NCBI RefSeq assembly: GCF_009600885.1
Contig: NZ_VCLA01000199.1
Location: forward strand, 1-34,731
Source of the DNA: Streptomyces jumonjinensis
Lineage (GTDB): Bacteria > Actinomycetota > Actinomycetes > Streptomycetales > Streptomycetaceae
Direction of reading: 5' to 3'
DNA: 34,731 bases
Within the stretch, counting starts at the first letter, position 1. Every line of letters begins with the position of its first letter. The notes under the pieces were generated by a model that ran no database searches, was not told the origin of the DNA, and saw nothing but the letters and a program-made list of their open reading frames with translations. Shown here piece by piece: positions 8,124 to 15,452 of this stretch. Position numbers and translations under genes: made by a program.

Positions 8124-8588
8124 CTACCTGGGTGTCCCACCGCTGCTGAAGAACCCGGAGCGGTCAACCTTGACCAAATCGGAGCGCCGCACCAGATACT
8201 GCCGTTCTAGAACCTCTGAGCTGCCGATCAACGTCGTATCACCGACCAGTGTCCAGCGCTGCCAGTAGGCCGCTCCCCCATGGTTCTCACCCATGCAGGA
8301 GCAGACACAATCGTCTCCAACTGCGTTACTGCACCTCATGTCACACCGCTGCCTCGTTGAAAACTCCATGTAGACGTTGACCTCCCCGAACTTCATGGCC
8401 ATGGACTCCACGAGAGTTCGAAGGTGCGGCCGGGCAATCTCCCAGTGCCTCGCAGCGCGGTTCCACTCCGGCCGAATCCGGTCACCAAGTTCTTCCAGGA
8501 TCCAGCGTTTGTTCGAGCCGCCCTGGAAAGGCATCCACGCCTGCAGACGAGTCGGGCCTACCGGGCGTCGCACCCAAGGAACCGTCAC
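8124..8588 (-). CDS. hypothetical protein with Cys-rich CxxxC..CxCxC motif (154 aa)
   Basis: The GTG at 8588 is chosen because AAGGAGG lies 6 nt upstream; an upstream TTG at 8618 is less likely. The 154-aa protein contains CDMRCSNAVGDDCVCSCMGE followed by NHGG, a dense Cys/His cluster (C-x3-C-x7-C-x-C-x-C...H) that looks like a metal site. Comparable motifs recur, from memory, in phage and mobile-element hypothetical proteins. The N-terminal half has an amphipathic helix (WNRAARHWEIARPHLRTLVES), and a strand-rich segment follows the motif (YWQRWTLVGDTTLIG). It is probably transcribed together with the gene at 7575-8000, 123 bases downstream. Confidence 0.65.
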   Translation of the reverse strand: MTVPWVRRPVGPTRLQAWMPFQGGSNKRWILEELGDRIRPEWNRAARHWEIARPHLRTLVESMAMKFGEVNVYMEFSTRQRCDMRCSNAVGDDCVCSCMGENHGGAAYWQRWTLVGDTTLIGSSEVLERQYLVRRSDLVKVDRSGFFSSGGTPR

Positions 8589-8635
8589 CGGCCGCCTCCT
8601 TTTCGTATGGACGACCAATTGTCACGCCTGTGCCG

Positions 8636-8848
8636 TACTGCGTACACCAGGCCGCTGCCCCGCAGTTCTTCGAGCGTGAGAAGCACCTGCGGGTGCCGAG
8701 GAAGCACGTCGAGCGGATCGTCGGCGAGGACCAGGAGGAGCAGGAGCTCCGGCTCGGGGCGTGGGTCGGGAATCAGCGGAGCCGGGCCGCGACGCTGACG
8801 CCGGGGCGGGTGGAGCAGTTGTCCGCGATCGGGATGCGGTGGGCGTGA
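8636..8848 (+). pseudogene. duplicated helicase C-terminal fragment
   Basis: The frame encodes FFEREKHLRVPRKHVERI through LSAIGMRWA, matching the last 65 residues of the helicase at 4897-7404 with conservative changes. No helicase core precedes it; the upstream DNA is the start region of a minus-strand gene. It is a 5'-truncated copy, from a second related helicase locus or from a segmental duplication. It is not expected to be a functional protein. Confidence 0.8.
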
Positions 8849-8991
8849 TGGGCGTCGTCGTCCTGGTCCACGTCGTCACCGCGCCGCGCAACAGTTGGCG
8901 CATCATGCGCGCCCCGGCCGCCGAGACACGAGTGCCGGTGCCCGTACGGGATCCGGACTGGGTCGTCCGCCGCCACGGAGGGCACGAGTAG
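8848..8991 (+). CDS. small ORF after the helicase fragment (47 aa)
   Basis: The ATG overlaps the stop of the helicase fragment (TGATG at 8846-8850), exactly as at 7402-7406. The N-terminus is moderately hydrophobic (MGVVVLVHVVTAP) and the tail is rich in Arg and Val (VPVPVRDPDWVVRRHGG). It may be the counterpart of the 48-aa membrane protein at 7404, or simply a remnant carried along with the duplication. Function unknown. Confidence 0.35.
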   Translation: MGVVVLVHVVTAPRNSWRIMRAPAAETRVPVPVRDPDWVVRRHGGHE

Positions 8992-9044
8992 ACGGAAGCC
9001 GTCGACGCTGCTACCAGCATTCGACCCACTATCCCCTGTTGAGC

Positions 9045-9072
9045 AAGGCCCGGACCCTGCGGTCCGGGCCTT
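9045..9072 (+). terminator. hairpin terminator
   Basis: A perfect 12-bp stem, AAGGCCCGGACC with GGTCCGGGCCTT, closes a CTGC loop. It lies 53 bases after the stop at 8991. There is no long T tract, which is normal for Streptomyces terminators of this kind. Confidence 0.75.
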
Positions 9073-9435
9073 CGCTGTGCCACGGAGATCTCTTCCCGGC
9101 CGTTGCTGTCCGGGTTCTGACTTCCGGCACTACGGGGTGAAGAAGCCGTGCCGCGCCAGGACGAGACGTAAGCACCTGAGTCCTGTCACTGTCCCGCCTT
9201 CGATGTCGAACTCACGCTGGAGGCAGTACCGATGACCACGCACCAGACACCCGGGGCAACACCCGCGCCGATCACGGCTACGCTGAATACGCCACCCTGG
9301 GCCAGGGCTACGACCTCACAGGGACGCTCTGAGGCAGAGAGCGGCAGGACCGCCGACCGCGCGGCGCATACCCCCGCGGACGACACCACTCAGGTGTCCG
9401 CCGTCCTCATTCCTTCTGCTCAAGGGAGCAGCATC

Positions 9436-9654
9436 ATGACCCGGGACCATGTTCCCGCGCCCGTTCAGCCGCCTGTCCCCGCGCCCGTCCCGCAGCAGCC
9501 CGCTGCCGGTGCCGGCCTGAGCGGCGCGATAGCCCAGGGCGCCGCCGAAGGCGCCGCTCGGTCGATCACGTCACGACTCGTGGACAAGTTCCTCACCAAC
9601 CCGCCCGACTGGCTCAGAGCCCTGTGGAACGCACTGCCGCGCCCCTGGGAGTAG
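9436..9654 (+). CDS. small Pro/Ala-rich protein with amphipathic C-terminus (72 aa)
   Basis: The ATG at 9436 has AAGGGAG upstream. The same frame is open from an ATG at 9232, which also has GGAGG 8-9 nt before it, so a 140-aa form is possible; the extra N-terminal part is low-complexity. The protein begins with a PVPAPVPQQP linker and ends with a helix (LSGAIAQGAAEGAARS, then DKFLTNPPDWLRALWNALP). It could be a surface-adhering or partner-binding peptide. The family is unknown. Confidence 0.5.
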   Translation: MTRDHVPAPVQPPVPAPVPQQPAAGAGLSGAIAQGAAEGAARSITSRLVDKFLTNPPDWLRALWNALPRPWE

Positions 9655-9739
9655 CCACCACAGCCGGGCAGGGTGACCTGCCCGGCTCCGCTGGCGTCGG
9701 GTCAAGGGACCGTCCCGCCCCGGCCCCTTCGGCCGTCCG

Positions 9740-9978
9740 TCAGATGTGGGCGATGAGGGCGGTGGCGTTGTCCGCGTACGGATCGGGCACCGCTCGTGCC
9801 CGCCGGACAGCGTCCTCCACCAGCCGCCGGGCGGACGTACGGGGCGCGCCGGTGAGGTAGTCGGCCAGGTCACGGTCGGCGTCGCCGTAGGGCTCGTACG
9901 CGCCGTCGGAGGTGAGGAGGAGCCGGCCGGGCGGTCCGGGGGCGCAGCGCACCCGGGTGCGGGTCCGAGGGCCGACGG
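9740..9978 (-). pseudogene. C-terminal remnant of a PP2C-type phosphatase
   Basis: Translation gives LLLTSDGAYEPYGDAD and, 40 residues on, ADNATALIAHI. These are the last two metal-binding motifs (SDG and DN-ATAL) of PP2C/SpoIIE-type serine/threonine phosphatases. The catalytic N-terminal two-thirds is missing, and the fragment abuts the stop of the neighbouring gene at 9979, so it is a truncated remnant. Confidence 0.65.
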
Positions 9979-10203
9979 TCAGTCGGCGGTCCAGTGGTGC
10001 GCACCGGTGCCGCGCCACTGAACCCAGGCCGGATCGTCGAGGATGAGTTCCGGGTCGGTGATGCCCGCAGCCTCCAGGAAGACGACCAGGTCGCGGTCGG
10101 AGAACGCCAGGCCCAGGGTCTCGTCCCGGCCGTGCCGGTGCACGCTCACCCGTCGGCCGCCCGACGATGACGGCCGGTGCACGGTGATCGGCGCACTGTC
10201 CAT
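9979..10203 (-). CDS. small hypothetical protein (74 aa)
   Basis: An ATG at 10203 directly follows GGAGGG (short spacing); the frame could extend upstream to a GTG. The product has a strand-rich start (ITVHRPSSSGGRRVSVHRHG), a helix that reads like a DNA- or protein-docking segment (LAFSDRDLVVFLEAAG), and a Trp-rich C-terminus (VQWRGTGAHHWTAD). Very similar short proteins occur widely in Streptomyces genomes, as far as I recall, without known function. It lies 59 bases downstream of the 127-aa gene on the same strand, probably one transcript. Confidence 0.6.
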   Translation of the reverse strand: MDSAPITVHRPSSSGGRRVSVHRHGRDETLGLAFSDRDLVVFLEAAGITDPELILDDPAWVQWRGTGAHHWTAD

Positions 10204-10262
10204 GCCCTCCAGCGTGCGCGCACCCGGTGCCTGGCGCAGCACGGCCGCGGCGCCGGGCGGGT

Positions 10263-10646
10263 TCAGTGCTCCGTGCCGATGCCCCGGTATCCGGGTCCGA
10301 GGCCGCGCCGTCTCGGCCGGGGTCGTGGCGGGGTCCCGGGGGTGGTCTGCTGTCCGGTCCGCGGCGTGGGCACGGCCGGCTCCCCGGCGGGTTCGGGGTC
10401 GGTGGGGAGATCCAGGTGGCGTCGTGCGTCGGCGGTGGCCGCCGCCACCGCGGCGAGGGCCTGTGCCGTCTCCGGGCTGATCTGGGAGAGGGCGGCGGCC
10501 AGGACGTCGATCGCGTCCAGGGCGTCTTCCGCCGCGGCCGTGCTCCAGGCCGTGGGGGTGACCGCGTCGGCGAGATGACAGGCGCTCTCGACCACCAGCT
10601 CGGCCCGTTGCTCGACTCCGGGCGCGGCCCGCGCGTTCAGTCCCAT
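10263..10646 (-). CDS. hypothetical Ala-rich helical protein (127 aa)
   Basis: Starts at the ATG at 10646 with only a weak ribosome binding site. Residues 1-85 are helical (ELVVESACHLADAVTP, AEDALDAIDVLAAALSQI, TAQALAAVAAATADAR). The tail is a Pro/Arg-rich, disordered, basic segment ending GPGYRGIGTEH. No recognised domain. It may form an operon with the 74-aa gene downstream. Confidence 0.5.
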   Translation of the reverse strand: MGLNARAAPGVEQRAELVVESACHLADAVTPTAWSTAAAEDALDAIDVLAAALSQISPETAQALAAVAAATADARRHLDLPTDPEPAGEPAVPTPRTGQQTTPGTPPRPRPRRRGLGPGYRGIGTEH

Positions 10647-10782
10647 GCCCGTTCAACGGCGCAGCCGGTGGAAATGATCGCCCCGGGGCGGCGCCGGTAC
10701 CGGTCACAGAGAGGCGGCGGCTCCTGGCCGTCGCCGGCGGTACGGGCGAGCCCGTGCCGCCAGGTGGGGCCGACCCCAGGGG

Positions 10783-12165
10783 TCAGGTGCGGAAGCGGGA
10801 GAGCCACGCCGTCTTCCGCGCGTCTGAGGCGACCTGGGCGGGCTGCGCGGCCTCCCGCTCTTGGCGCTCGGTCTCGACCGCCGCCGCCTCGCACTCCTCG
10901 CACAGGCCCGGGTGCGGGGCCGGGCCCGGTGCCCGGGTGACCTCACTCGTCTTCCAGCGGGTGTCGGTGAACTTCGCCCCACAGCCGTCGCAGGCGGGAC
11001 GGCGGACCTCGCGCTCGGCCTGCCGCTCGAACACCTCCCGGAGCTGCGCCTGGTACGCCTCCTGCCGGGCCGCGTGCTGCTGGCGCGCGCGGGCGAGGAC
11101 GGCGTCGAGGCGGGGGTTGCCGATCGCGTCCAGGAGCGTCTGGTTCCCCGGACGGCCGAAGCGCCGGAAGGCCGGCCCGGCCGGGCCATACTCACGGAGG
11201 TTCCGCAGGCCGGTCGCCACGATCGGGATCTTCCCGTCGTAGAAGTGGTAATCGCCGCCGTCAGGGTCCCGCTCCCCCGCCCACAGGTGCCGGGTGAGCT
11301 CGGCGAGACGCACGATCGTGCGGTTGGGGTCCCGGGCGCCGATGTGGTTGAACACCAGCAGAACAGGCGGGTGCGGCGCCTCGCCGTCCCGGCTCGCGGG
11401 AACCGTCCAGCGGGTGCGCCACATCGGCTTCTCCCGGCCGTCGGTGTCCTTCACCGTACGGCGGAGGAAGCGGGCGTACTTCTCCAGCTTCGCCGCGAGT
11501 TCCTCGGCGGTCTCGTGGCAGTTGTCGACCTCGATGAACAACAGCGGCACCCCGTGCTGCGGGGCGGTCAACACGATGTCCGCCTGCGCCCCGCCCTTCC
11601 CCGGAGCGTTCCACGTCCCGGTGGCGGGCAGCGGTATCTCGGTCCCGTACGAACCGATGGTCCCGATCCCCGGGGGTGCATCGACGACCGCCCGGGCCGC
11701 GGCGACCGCTTCGGCCGGCTCGCCGGCGAGGAGCGTCAGATCCGGCTTCGGGCGCAGCATCGCGATCACGGTCTCGTTGACCGCCATGGGGTGGGAGCCG
11801 CCGCTGGAGCCCGCGCCGCGCGCGGTGCCGCCCATCTCCGTCATTGGGCGGCGCAGTTCCTCGGCGGCGGCTTCCAGGCCCTTGAGGGTGAGGTTGCGCA
11901 GGGTCTCCGACTGCTTGGTCCGGCCGCCGTTCTCCGCCAGGCCGTGCTTGCGCAGATCCGAAAGCGCTCCGGTGTGGGCGGCGGTCCGGGCCGTTTTCTG
12001 CTCGGACGGGGTCGGCTTGCCGGTGTGCCGGAAGGACAGATGCGGGCGCTCGATCCGCTGGATCTGATCAGCGGTGGCCACCTTCAGCACGCCGAGGACG
12101 CGCAGCACATCGCCGCGCAACTCGTTCGACGATCCCGCCGGGTTGGTCTTCCGCTTTCCCGCCAT
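10783..12165 (-). CDS. replication-relaxation (Replic_Relax) family protein (460 aa)
   Basis: The ATG at 12165 is preceded by GGAGCGGAG; longer frames upstream are Arg-rich and less likely. The N-terminus (LRVLGVLKVATADQIQRIER) looks like a winged-helix DNA-binding unit. The central block LLFIEVDNCHETAEELAAKL followed by EKYARFLRR is typical of Replic_Relax proteins found on actinobacterial plasmids and conjugative elements. The C-terminus carries a Zn-ribbon-like pair (CDGCGAKF and CEECEAA). The family is linked by annotation to plasmid replication or DNA relaxation, but its activity is poorly defined. It sits just beside the repeat-rich zone at 12.6-13.7 kb. Confidence 0.7.
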   Translation of the reverse strand: MAGKRKTNPAGSSNELRGDVLRVLGVLKVATADQIQRIERPHLSFRHTGKPTPSEQKTARTAAHTGALSDLRKHGLAENGGRTKQSETLRNLTLKGLEAAAEELRRPMTEMGGTARGAGSSGGSHPMAVNETVIAMLRPKPDLTLLAGEPAEAVAAARAVVDAPPGIGTIGSYGTEIPLPATGTWNAPGKGGAQADIVLTAPQHGVPLLFIEVDNCHETAEELAAKLEKYARFLRRTVKDTDGREKPMWRTRWTVPASRDGEAPHPPVLLVFNHIGARDPNRTIVRLAELTRHLWAGERDPDGGDYHFYDGKIPIVATGLRNLREYGPAGPAFRRFGRPGNQTLLDAIGNPRLDAVLARARQQHAARQEAYQAQLREVFERQAEREVRRPACDGCGAKFTDTRWKTSEVTRAPGPAPHPGLCEECEAAAVETERQEREAAQPAQVASDARKTAWLSRFRT

Positions 12166-12623
12166 CAGCTCCGCTCCCCCATCGCTCGCGACCGGCCGCA
12201 CACCGACCGCACGTCGTACGCCGACCGCTCGCCGCTCGCCGGCTGCCCGGCACGCCCGGTCCGGGAGGGCATCCGGCCCACCCGGACCCGATGCTCTCCT
12301 CCACATAGGACAGGCAGGAGGAGAGAAGAGGGTTGTGACGGCGCGAGAACCGGGCCGATTCCGTGTGTGACCAGCAGTTTTACCCCGGCCCTATGTGACG
12401 GGCACCCGAGTGGGGTCCCAAGGACGCACCGAAGTGGCCCCCCAAGGAGCCCCATCCGGCCCGTCTCGCTGGTGCCGGGGTCCTTGCCGGTGCCGGTGGT
12501 GGACAGCCGGCCGGATGGCTGGGGCCCTGGCCGCGGGCCGTCGGTTGGCAGCATCGTCGTCTCCTTCGCTGCCACCGGCCGGGGCCGGGGGCGTTGGTCT
12601 GGAGACGGCAGCGTGCAGGCACC
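12166..12623. other. intergenic region, no gene seen
   Basis: There is no convincing coding sequence here. It is the 5' side of the Replic_Relax gene and leads into the CCCCTTGACC repeats. Long open frames across it on either strand are GC-bias artefacts. Confidence 0.5.
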
Positions 12624-12799
12624 CCCCTTGACCGCGGTCTAACAGCAGCCGGGAGCGAACCGTGTCCAGGGGAAACACCAACGCACCGGGCTGCACAGCG
12701 GACCCGGTCAAGGGGTCCTCGTTGTTCGTGGGCTGGACGGGCCGCCCGAGGCCGGAAGTGGTCAAGGGGGCCCGGTTAAACCTGATTCACCCCTTGACC
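12624..12799. repeat. CCCCTTGACC repeat cluster I
   Basis: Four exact copies: 12624-12633 (+), 12706-12715 (-), 12760-12769 (-) and 12790-12799 (+). The last extends into CCCCTTGACCAGACGATTC, repeated exactly at 13478-13496. The mixed orientation and clustering upstream of the gene at 12924 suggest an operator or iteron set. The TTGACC of the last copy, with TACGAA 18 nt downstream (12818), could also be a promoter for that gene. Confidence 0.7.
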
Positions 12800-12923
12800 A
12801 GACGATTCAAACCGTTCTACGAAGCACGGAGAAATCTCCGTCCGCTATCCACAGGGCCCGCGCCAGAAGCTGTCCGAAACCGCCGCCGTGAACAGCACGA
12901 CGGCCGTACGACAGGAGCACCCC

Positions 12924-13430
12924 GTGCCCGAAACCACCGTCACCGAACCGCTCGCCCCGCTCACCCCGGACGCCGTGATCAGCGCCTTCAACTACCTCCA
13001 CGTGGTGAAGGCCGACGATGCCGAAGCCGCCAGCGGGTTTGCCGCCGCAGAGCCGCGGATGCCCGCGCTCCTCGTGGACATCGCCACCCGGATCGTCATC
13101 CCCGTCACCGCACTCCCCGGCCCCGACACGGACACGGCGTGCGCCGACACCTTCGCCCTCGAAGCACTCGGACGCGTCTTCCTGAACACCCTGAGCACCT
13201 GGGAACGGACCGGACCGGATGCGGCGGAGGGCATTGCCCGCGCGGTCATCGGCTTCGCCGCCGAGATCCTCACCGAGGACCACGAAACCGTGGCCGACAT
13301 CCTGCACCAGCTGGAGGCCGTCGGCATGGGTCAGGCCCTCGCCGCACACTCCGACCCCCGTGCGCGCCTCACCACCGTCCAGCCCTCACAGGGCCGACAC
13401 TCCGCCAGCGGAGACCGCATCGCCCCTTGA
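12924..13430 (+). CDS. hypothetical protein, intact member of a duplicated pair (168 aa)
   Basis: The GTG at 12924 has AGGAG upstream and is preferred to the GTG at 12888. The protein is helical and acidic, with ALLVDIATRIVIPVTAL, a long helix around LEALGRVFLNTLSTW, and ILTEDHETVADILHQLEAVG. A second, 5'-truncated copy of the family is at 13957-14301. The gene is flanked on both sides by the same 19-base repeat (12790 and 13478), and a CCCCTTGACC box overlaps its stop codon. Function unknown; the setting suggests a maintenance or regulatory gene of the accessory element. Confidence 0.6.
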   Translation: MPETTVTEPLAPLTPDAVISAFNYLHVVKADDAEAASGFAAAEPRMPALLVDIATRIVIPVTALPGPDTDTACADTFALEALGRVFLNTLSTWERTGPDAAEGIARAVIGFAAEILTEDHETVADILHQLEAVGMGQALAAHSDPRARLTTVQPSQGRHSASGDRIAP

Positions 13431-13496
13431 CCACGGTCACCACCCCCATCCCCCTTGTCTCTTTTGCCCCTTGACCACCCCTTGACCAGACGATTC
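13423..13496 (+). repeat. CCCCTTGACC repeat cluster II
   Basis: Three exact direct copies at 13423-13432, 13467-13476 and 13478-13487, the last two only one base apart. A degenerate CCCCTTGTCT lies at 13451. The first copy overlaps the stop codon of the preceding gene. The third continues as CCCCTTGACCAGACGATTC, identical to 12790-12808. Confidence 0.7.
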
Positions 13497-13558
13497 GTCC
13501 CCCGGGCGTGACAGGGCGCTCGGACCCGGTTTGCGGATCGCCGGGTGGGGGCCCTCGG

Positions 13559-13653
13559 GTGGAGTCCACTGCGCGCACGATGAGAGTGGACTCCACCGCC
13601 CAGGCCCGTCACCAGGTGCACGCCACGGAGTGGATTCCACTCAGGCGTGCACC
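13559..13653. promoter_or_regulatory. palindrome array: GTGGANTCCAC x3 inside a larger dyad
   Basis: GTGGAGTCCAC (13559-13569), GTGGACTCCAC (13586-13596) and GTGGATTCCAC (13630-13640) are near-perfect palindromes differing only at the centre. The third sits inside a larger inverted repeat, GGTGCACGCC (13615-13624) with GGCGTGCACC (13644-13653), so about 39 bases could extrude as a nested cruciform. Nothing in 13431-13765 is coding. It could be operator sites for a dimeric regulator or an origin/transfer-like structure. Confidence 0.65.
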
Positions 13654-13779
13654 CGGTGGCCGCCACCGCGATGTCCCGCATCCGGTACCGGGCAGGGGTG
13701 ATGCACGGTGGATGCGCCGCATCGCCCTCACGATGCCGCGCACCGAACCCGGTGTGTTTCACCTTGAGCCTCCGCCAAC

Positions 13780-13956
13780 CTGAAGGGCATCGCCACCGCC
13801 CTGATCGGAACCGCTATGGACGAGGCCCGCTCACGCGGCTGCACCCGGATCGAGGTCTGGACCGGAGGCGACCCGGGCCACGAACCCGCCCGCCGCACCT
13901 ATGACAAGGCCGGCTTCACAGCCCTGCCAGTAATCCACTACTACCGCGAGCTGTAG
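13780..13956 (+). pseudogene. 3' remnant of a GNAT acetyltransferase
   Basis: The frame reads GIATALIGTAMDEARSRGC, then RRTYDKAGFTALP and HYYREL before a stop at 13954. This is the end of motif A and motif B of a GNAT N-acetyltransferase (helix after the acetyl-CoA loop, then Y.K.GF). The N-terminal half is absent. The fragment begins right at a copy of the GAGCCTCCGCCAACYTGAA repeat, so truncation probably happened at that repeat. Confidence 0.65.
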
Positions 13957-14301
13957 CAAACGGGCGCGAATCAGTCCCGCACCGGGTTCGCCACCTCAGC
14001 AACGGTTCAAAGACACCTACTGAACGTCGCCGCACGGGTCATCATCCCGGTGACCGCTGCGGACGACCACGACGGGGACCCGTGCGCGCACTCCTTCCTG
14101 GCCGCCGCGCTCGGACGGATCCTGCTGGAACTCCTCTGCCACGGCGAGTGCCTGGCAGGCCTGCCGGGCATCGCCGACACCATCGTCCGCTTCACCGACA
14201 ACATCCTCACCGAGGACGGCGGCGACGTCGCCGACGTCCTGCGCCAGCTGGAGGCCGCAGGGATGAAGCAGGCGATGGAGGTGCACCGCCCCACCGCGTA
14301 G
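13957..14301 (+). pseudogene. 5'-truncated paralogue of the gene at 12924
   Basis: The frame contains VAARVIIPVTA, LAAALGRILLELL and NILTEDGGDVADVLRQLEAAG. This matches IATRIVIPVTA, LEALGRVFLNTL and ILTEDHETVADILHQLEAVG in the 168-aa protein at 12924-13430. The reading frame opens directly after the stop of the GNAT remnant and lacks the first 50 or so residues. A GTG at 14050 could start an 83-aa product, but without a clear ribosome binding site. Confidence 0.6.
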
Positions 14302-14346
14302 CCGCACCACCGCCGCGAGCAGCGGGGGCTCCCCCTCGAAGGCGAC

Positions 14347-15066
14347 CTACCTGGCGCTTACCACCCAGGCTGCCTCGGCCCGCCGCTTCAGCAGAAGGTC
14401 CACCAAATCCTGCGGCTCGAGACCACTGGGATCAACCCGGAGTCCCACCGGCGGCAGGCGGTCGAGGCCCCGCTCCATGACCTCCTCGAACTCGTTGAGG
14501 GCCCGGCCCTCGGCTGCGGCGCGGACTCGTTCGGCCAGCGTGGCGGCCTCGGGATGATCCGAGTCGCCATAGCGGGCCGCCAGGAACGCGGCCTCCTCGG
14601 GCAACCGGTCGATTCCACGCTGCCGTAGCAGCGCGACGGGTGGGCGGAGCGTGACAAAGTGGACCTGCCGCCCTTCCAGGACCTCGATCAGCGACTCGAA
14701 CCCTTCGTTGATGATCGTGTCGCTGACGACCGCGGTGATGCCGGCATCCGCGAACGCGGCGGCCACGAGGCATGCGTTGCGGATGCGCAGCCCGTACTGA
14801 ACACCCGCGTCGCCGGTCAGATGTCCGGTGCCGGGGTCGTTGTCCCCGGGCACCGCCCACCGGCAACCCGAGACGATCAGTCGCTGCATCTCGTCGCCTT
14901 CAACGTGCGCGGCGAGCGGAAGTGTTTGCGCGAGCAGGCGGGCTGTCGTTGTCTTGCCGGCACACTGACTGCCGTCGACGATCCAGATGTCGGCGCTCGT
15001 GGCCCGACGACCGGACAATGTTGACGCTGCCGACCGGGTCTGGCGAGGCCGAGCGGAGTTGTTCAA
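14347..15066 (-). CDS. P-loop kinase-like protein (239 aa)
   Basis: A soluble ATP-binding protein of the small-molecule or nucleotide kinase type. Walker A GSQCAGKTTTA is at residues 32-42. HVEGDEMQRL follows, a typical acidic position after the P-loop, and FVTLRPPVALLRQRG is a lid-like Arg region. The TTG at 15066 has AGGA 7 nt upstream; another TTG occurs 16 codons later. The substrate cannot be inferred; related annotations include AAA-type kinases and chloramphenicol phosphotransferase-like proteins. It lies 31 bases downstream of the glycosyltransferase remnant on the same strand. Confidence 0.65.
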   Translation of the reverse strand: MNNSARPRQTRSAASTLSGRRATSADIWIVDGSQCAGKTTTARLLAQTLPLAAHVEGDEMQRLIVSGCRWAVPGDNDPGTGHLTGDAGVQYGLRIRNACLVAAAFADAGITAVVSDTIINEGFESLIEVLEGRQVHFVTLRPPVALLRQRGIDRLPEEAAFLAARYGDSDHPEAATLAERVRAAAEGRALNEFEEVMERGLDRLPPVGLRVDPSGLEPQDLVDLLLKRRAEAAWVVSAR

Positions 15067-15097
15067 CTACTGTTCCTATTCGGTCGATCAGCAGGGA

Positions 15098-15450
15098 TCA
15101 AGAAGCATATCCGCGGTACGGGAGACGTGACCACAGGCGGATTGTTCGTATGGATGAGTCTTCCCAGGTCGGCGCTACATGGCGGTTGGCGACCAGCTGT
15201 GTCCGACGCCCCTGTCGCTCGTGGGGATCGTTGCACAGCCGGGTCACATGGTCGGCGAATGCCGCCGGATCATCTGCGAAGCACCCTGCTGAACGCAGGT
15301 CGTACGGGATGCCGGTGCCGCCGGTCGTCGTCGATACGAGCAGGCAGGCCCGGCGCAGTGCTTCGATGACTTTTACCTTCACGCCGCCGCCCCACTGGAG
15401 CGGGCACACGACGATGTCGACACGGTCCAGCTCATCGACGAGGTTGTCGA
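15098..15450 (-). pseudogene. C-terminal glycosyltransferase (GT4-type) fragment cut by an IS
   Basis: The frame reads IDNLVDELDRVDIVVCPLQW, GGGVKVKVIEALRRACLLVS and later CFADDPAAFADHVTRL. This is the nucleotide-sugar-binding C-terminal part of a GT4/GT1-type glycosyltransferase (P...GGG.K.K..EAL..G.P.V.T). The frame is broken at the left end of the IS at 15453. On the far side of the IS (16313 onward) the same frame continues briefly (GISGIAV), so the IS inserted into an already partial or complete gene. The N-terminal Rossmann domain is absent from the window. Confidence 0.7.
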
Positions 15451-15452
15451 TA

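Noticed and set aside
10861..12642. 593-aa plus-strand open frame opposite the Replic_Relax gene
   Set aside because: Low-complexity Arg/Gly/Val composition and no start signal; the opposite strand has recognisable family motifs and a good ribosome binding site.
12624..13496. CRISPR array
   Set aside because: The repeats are only 10-19 bases, irregularly spaced and in both orientations, with no cas genes nearby.
13559..13653. Possible linear-replicon telomere because of dense palindromes
   Set aside because: The site is internal with genes on both sides and lacks the long run of GCGAAGC-type hairpins seen at Streptomyces ends.
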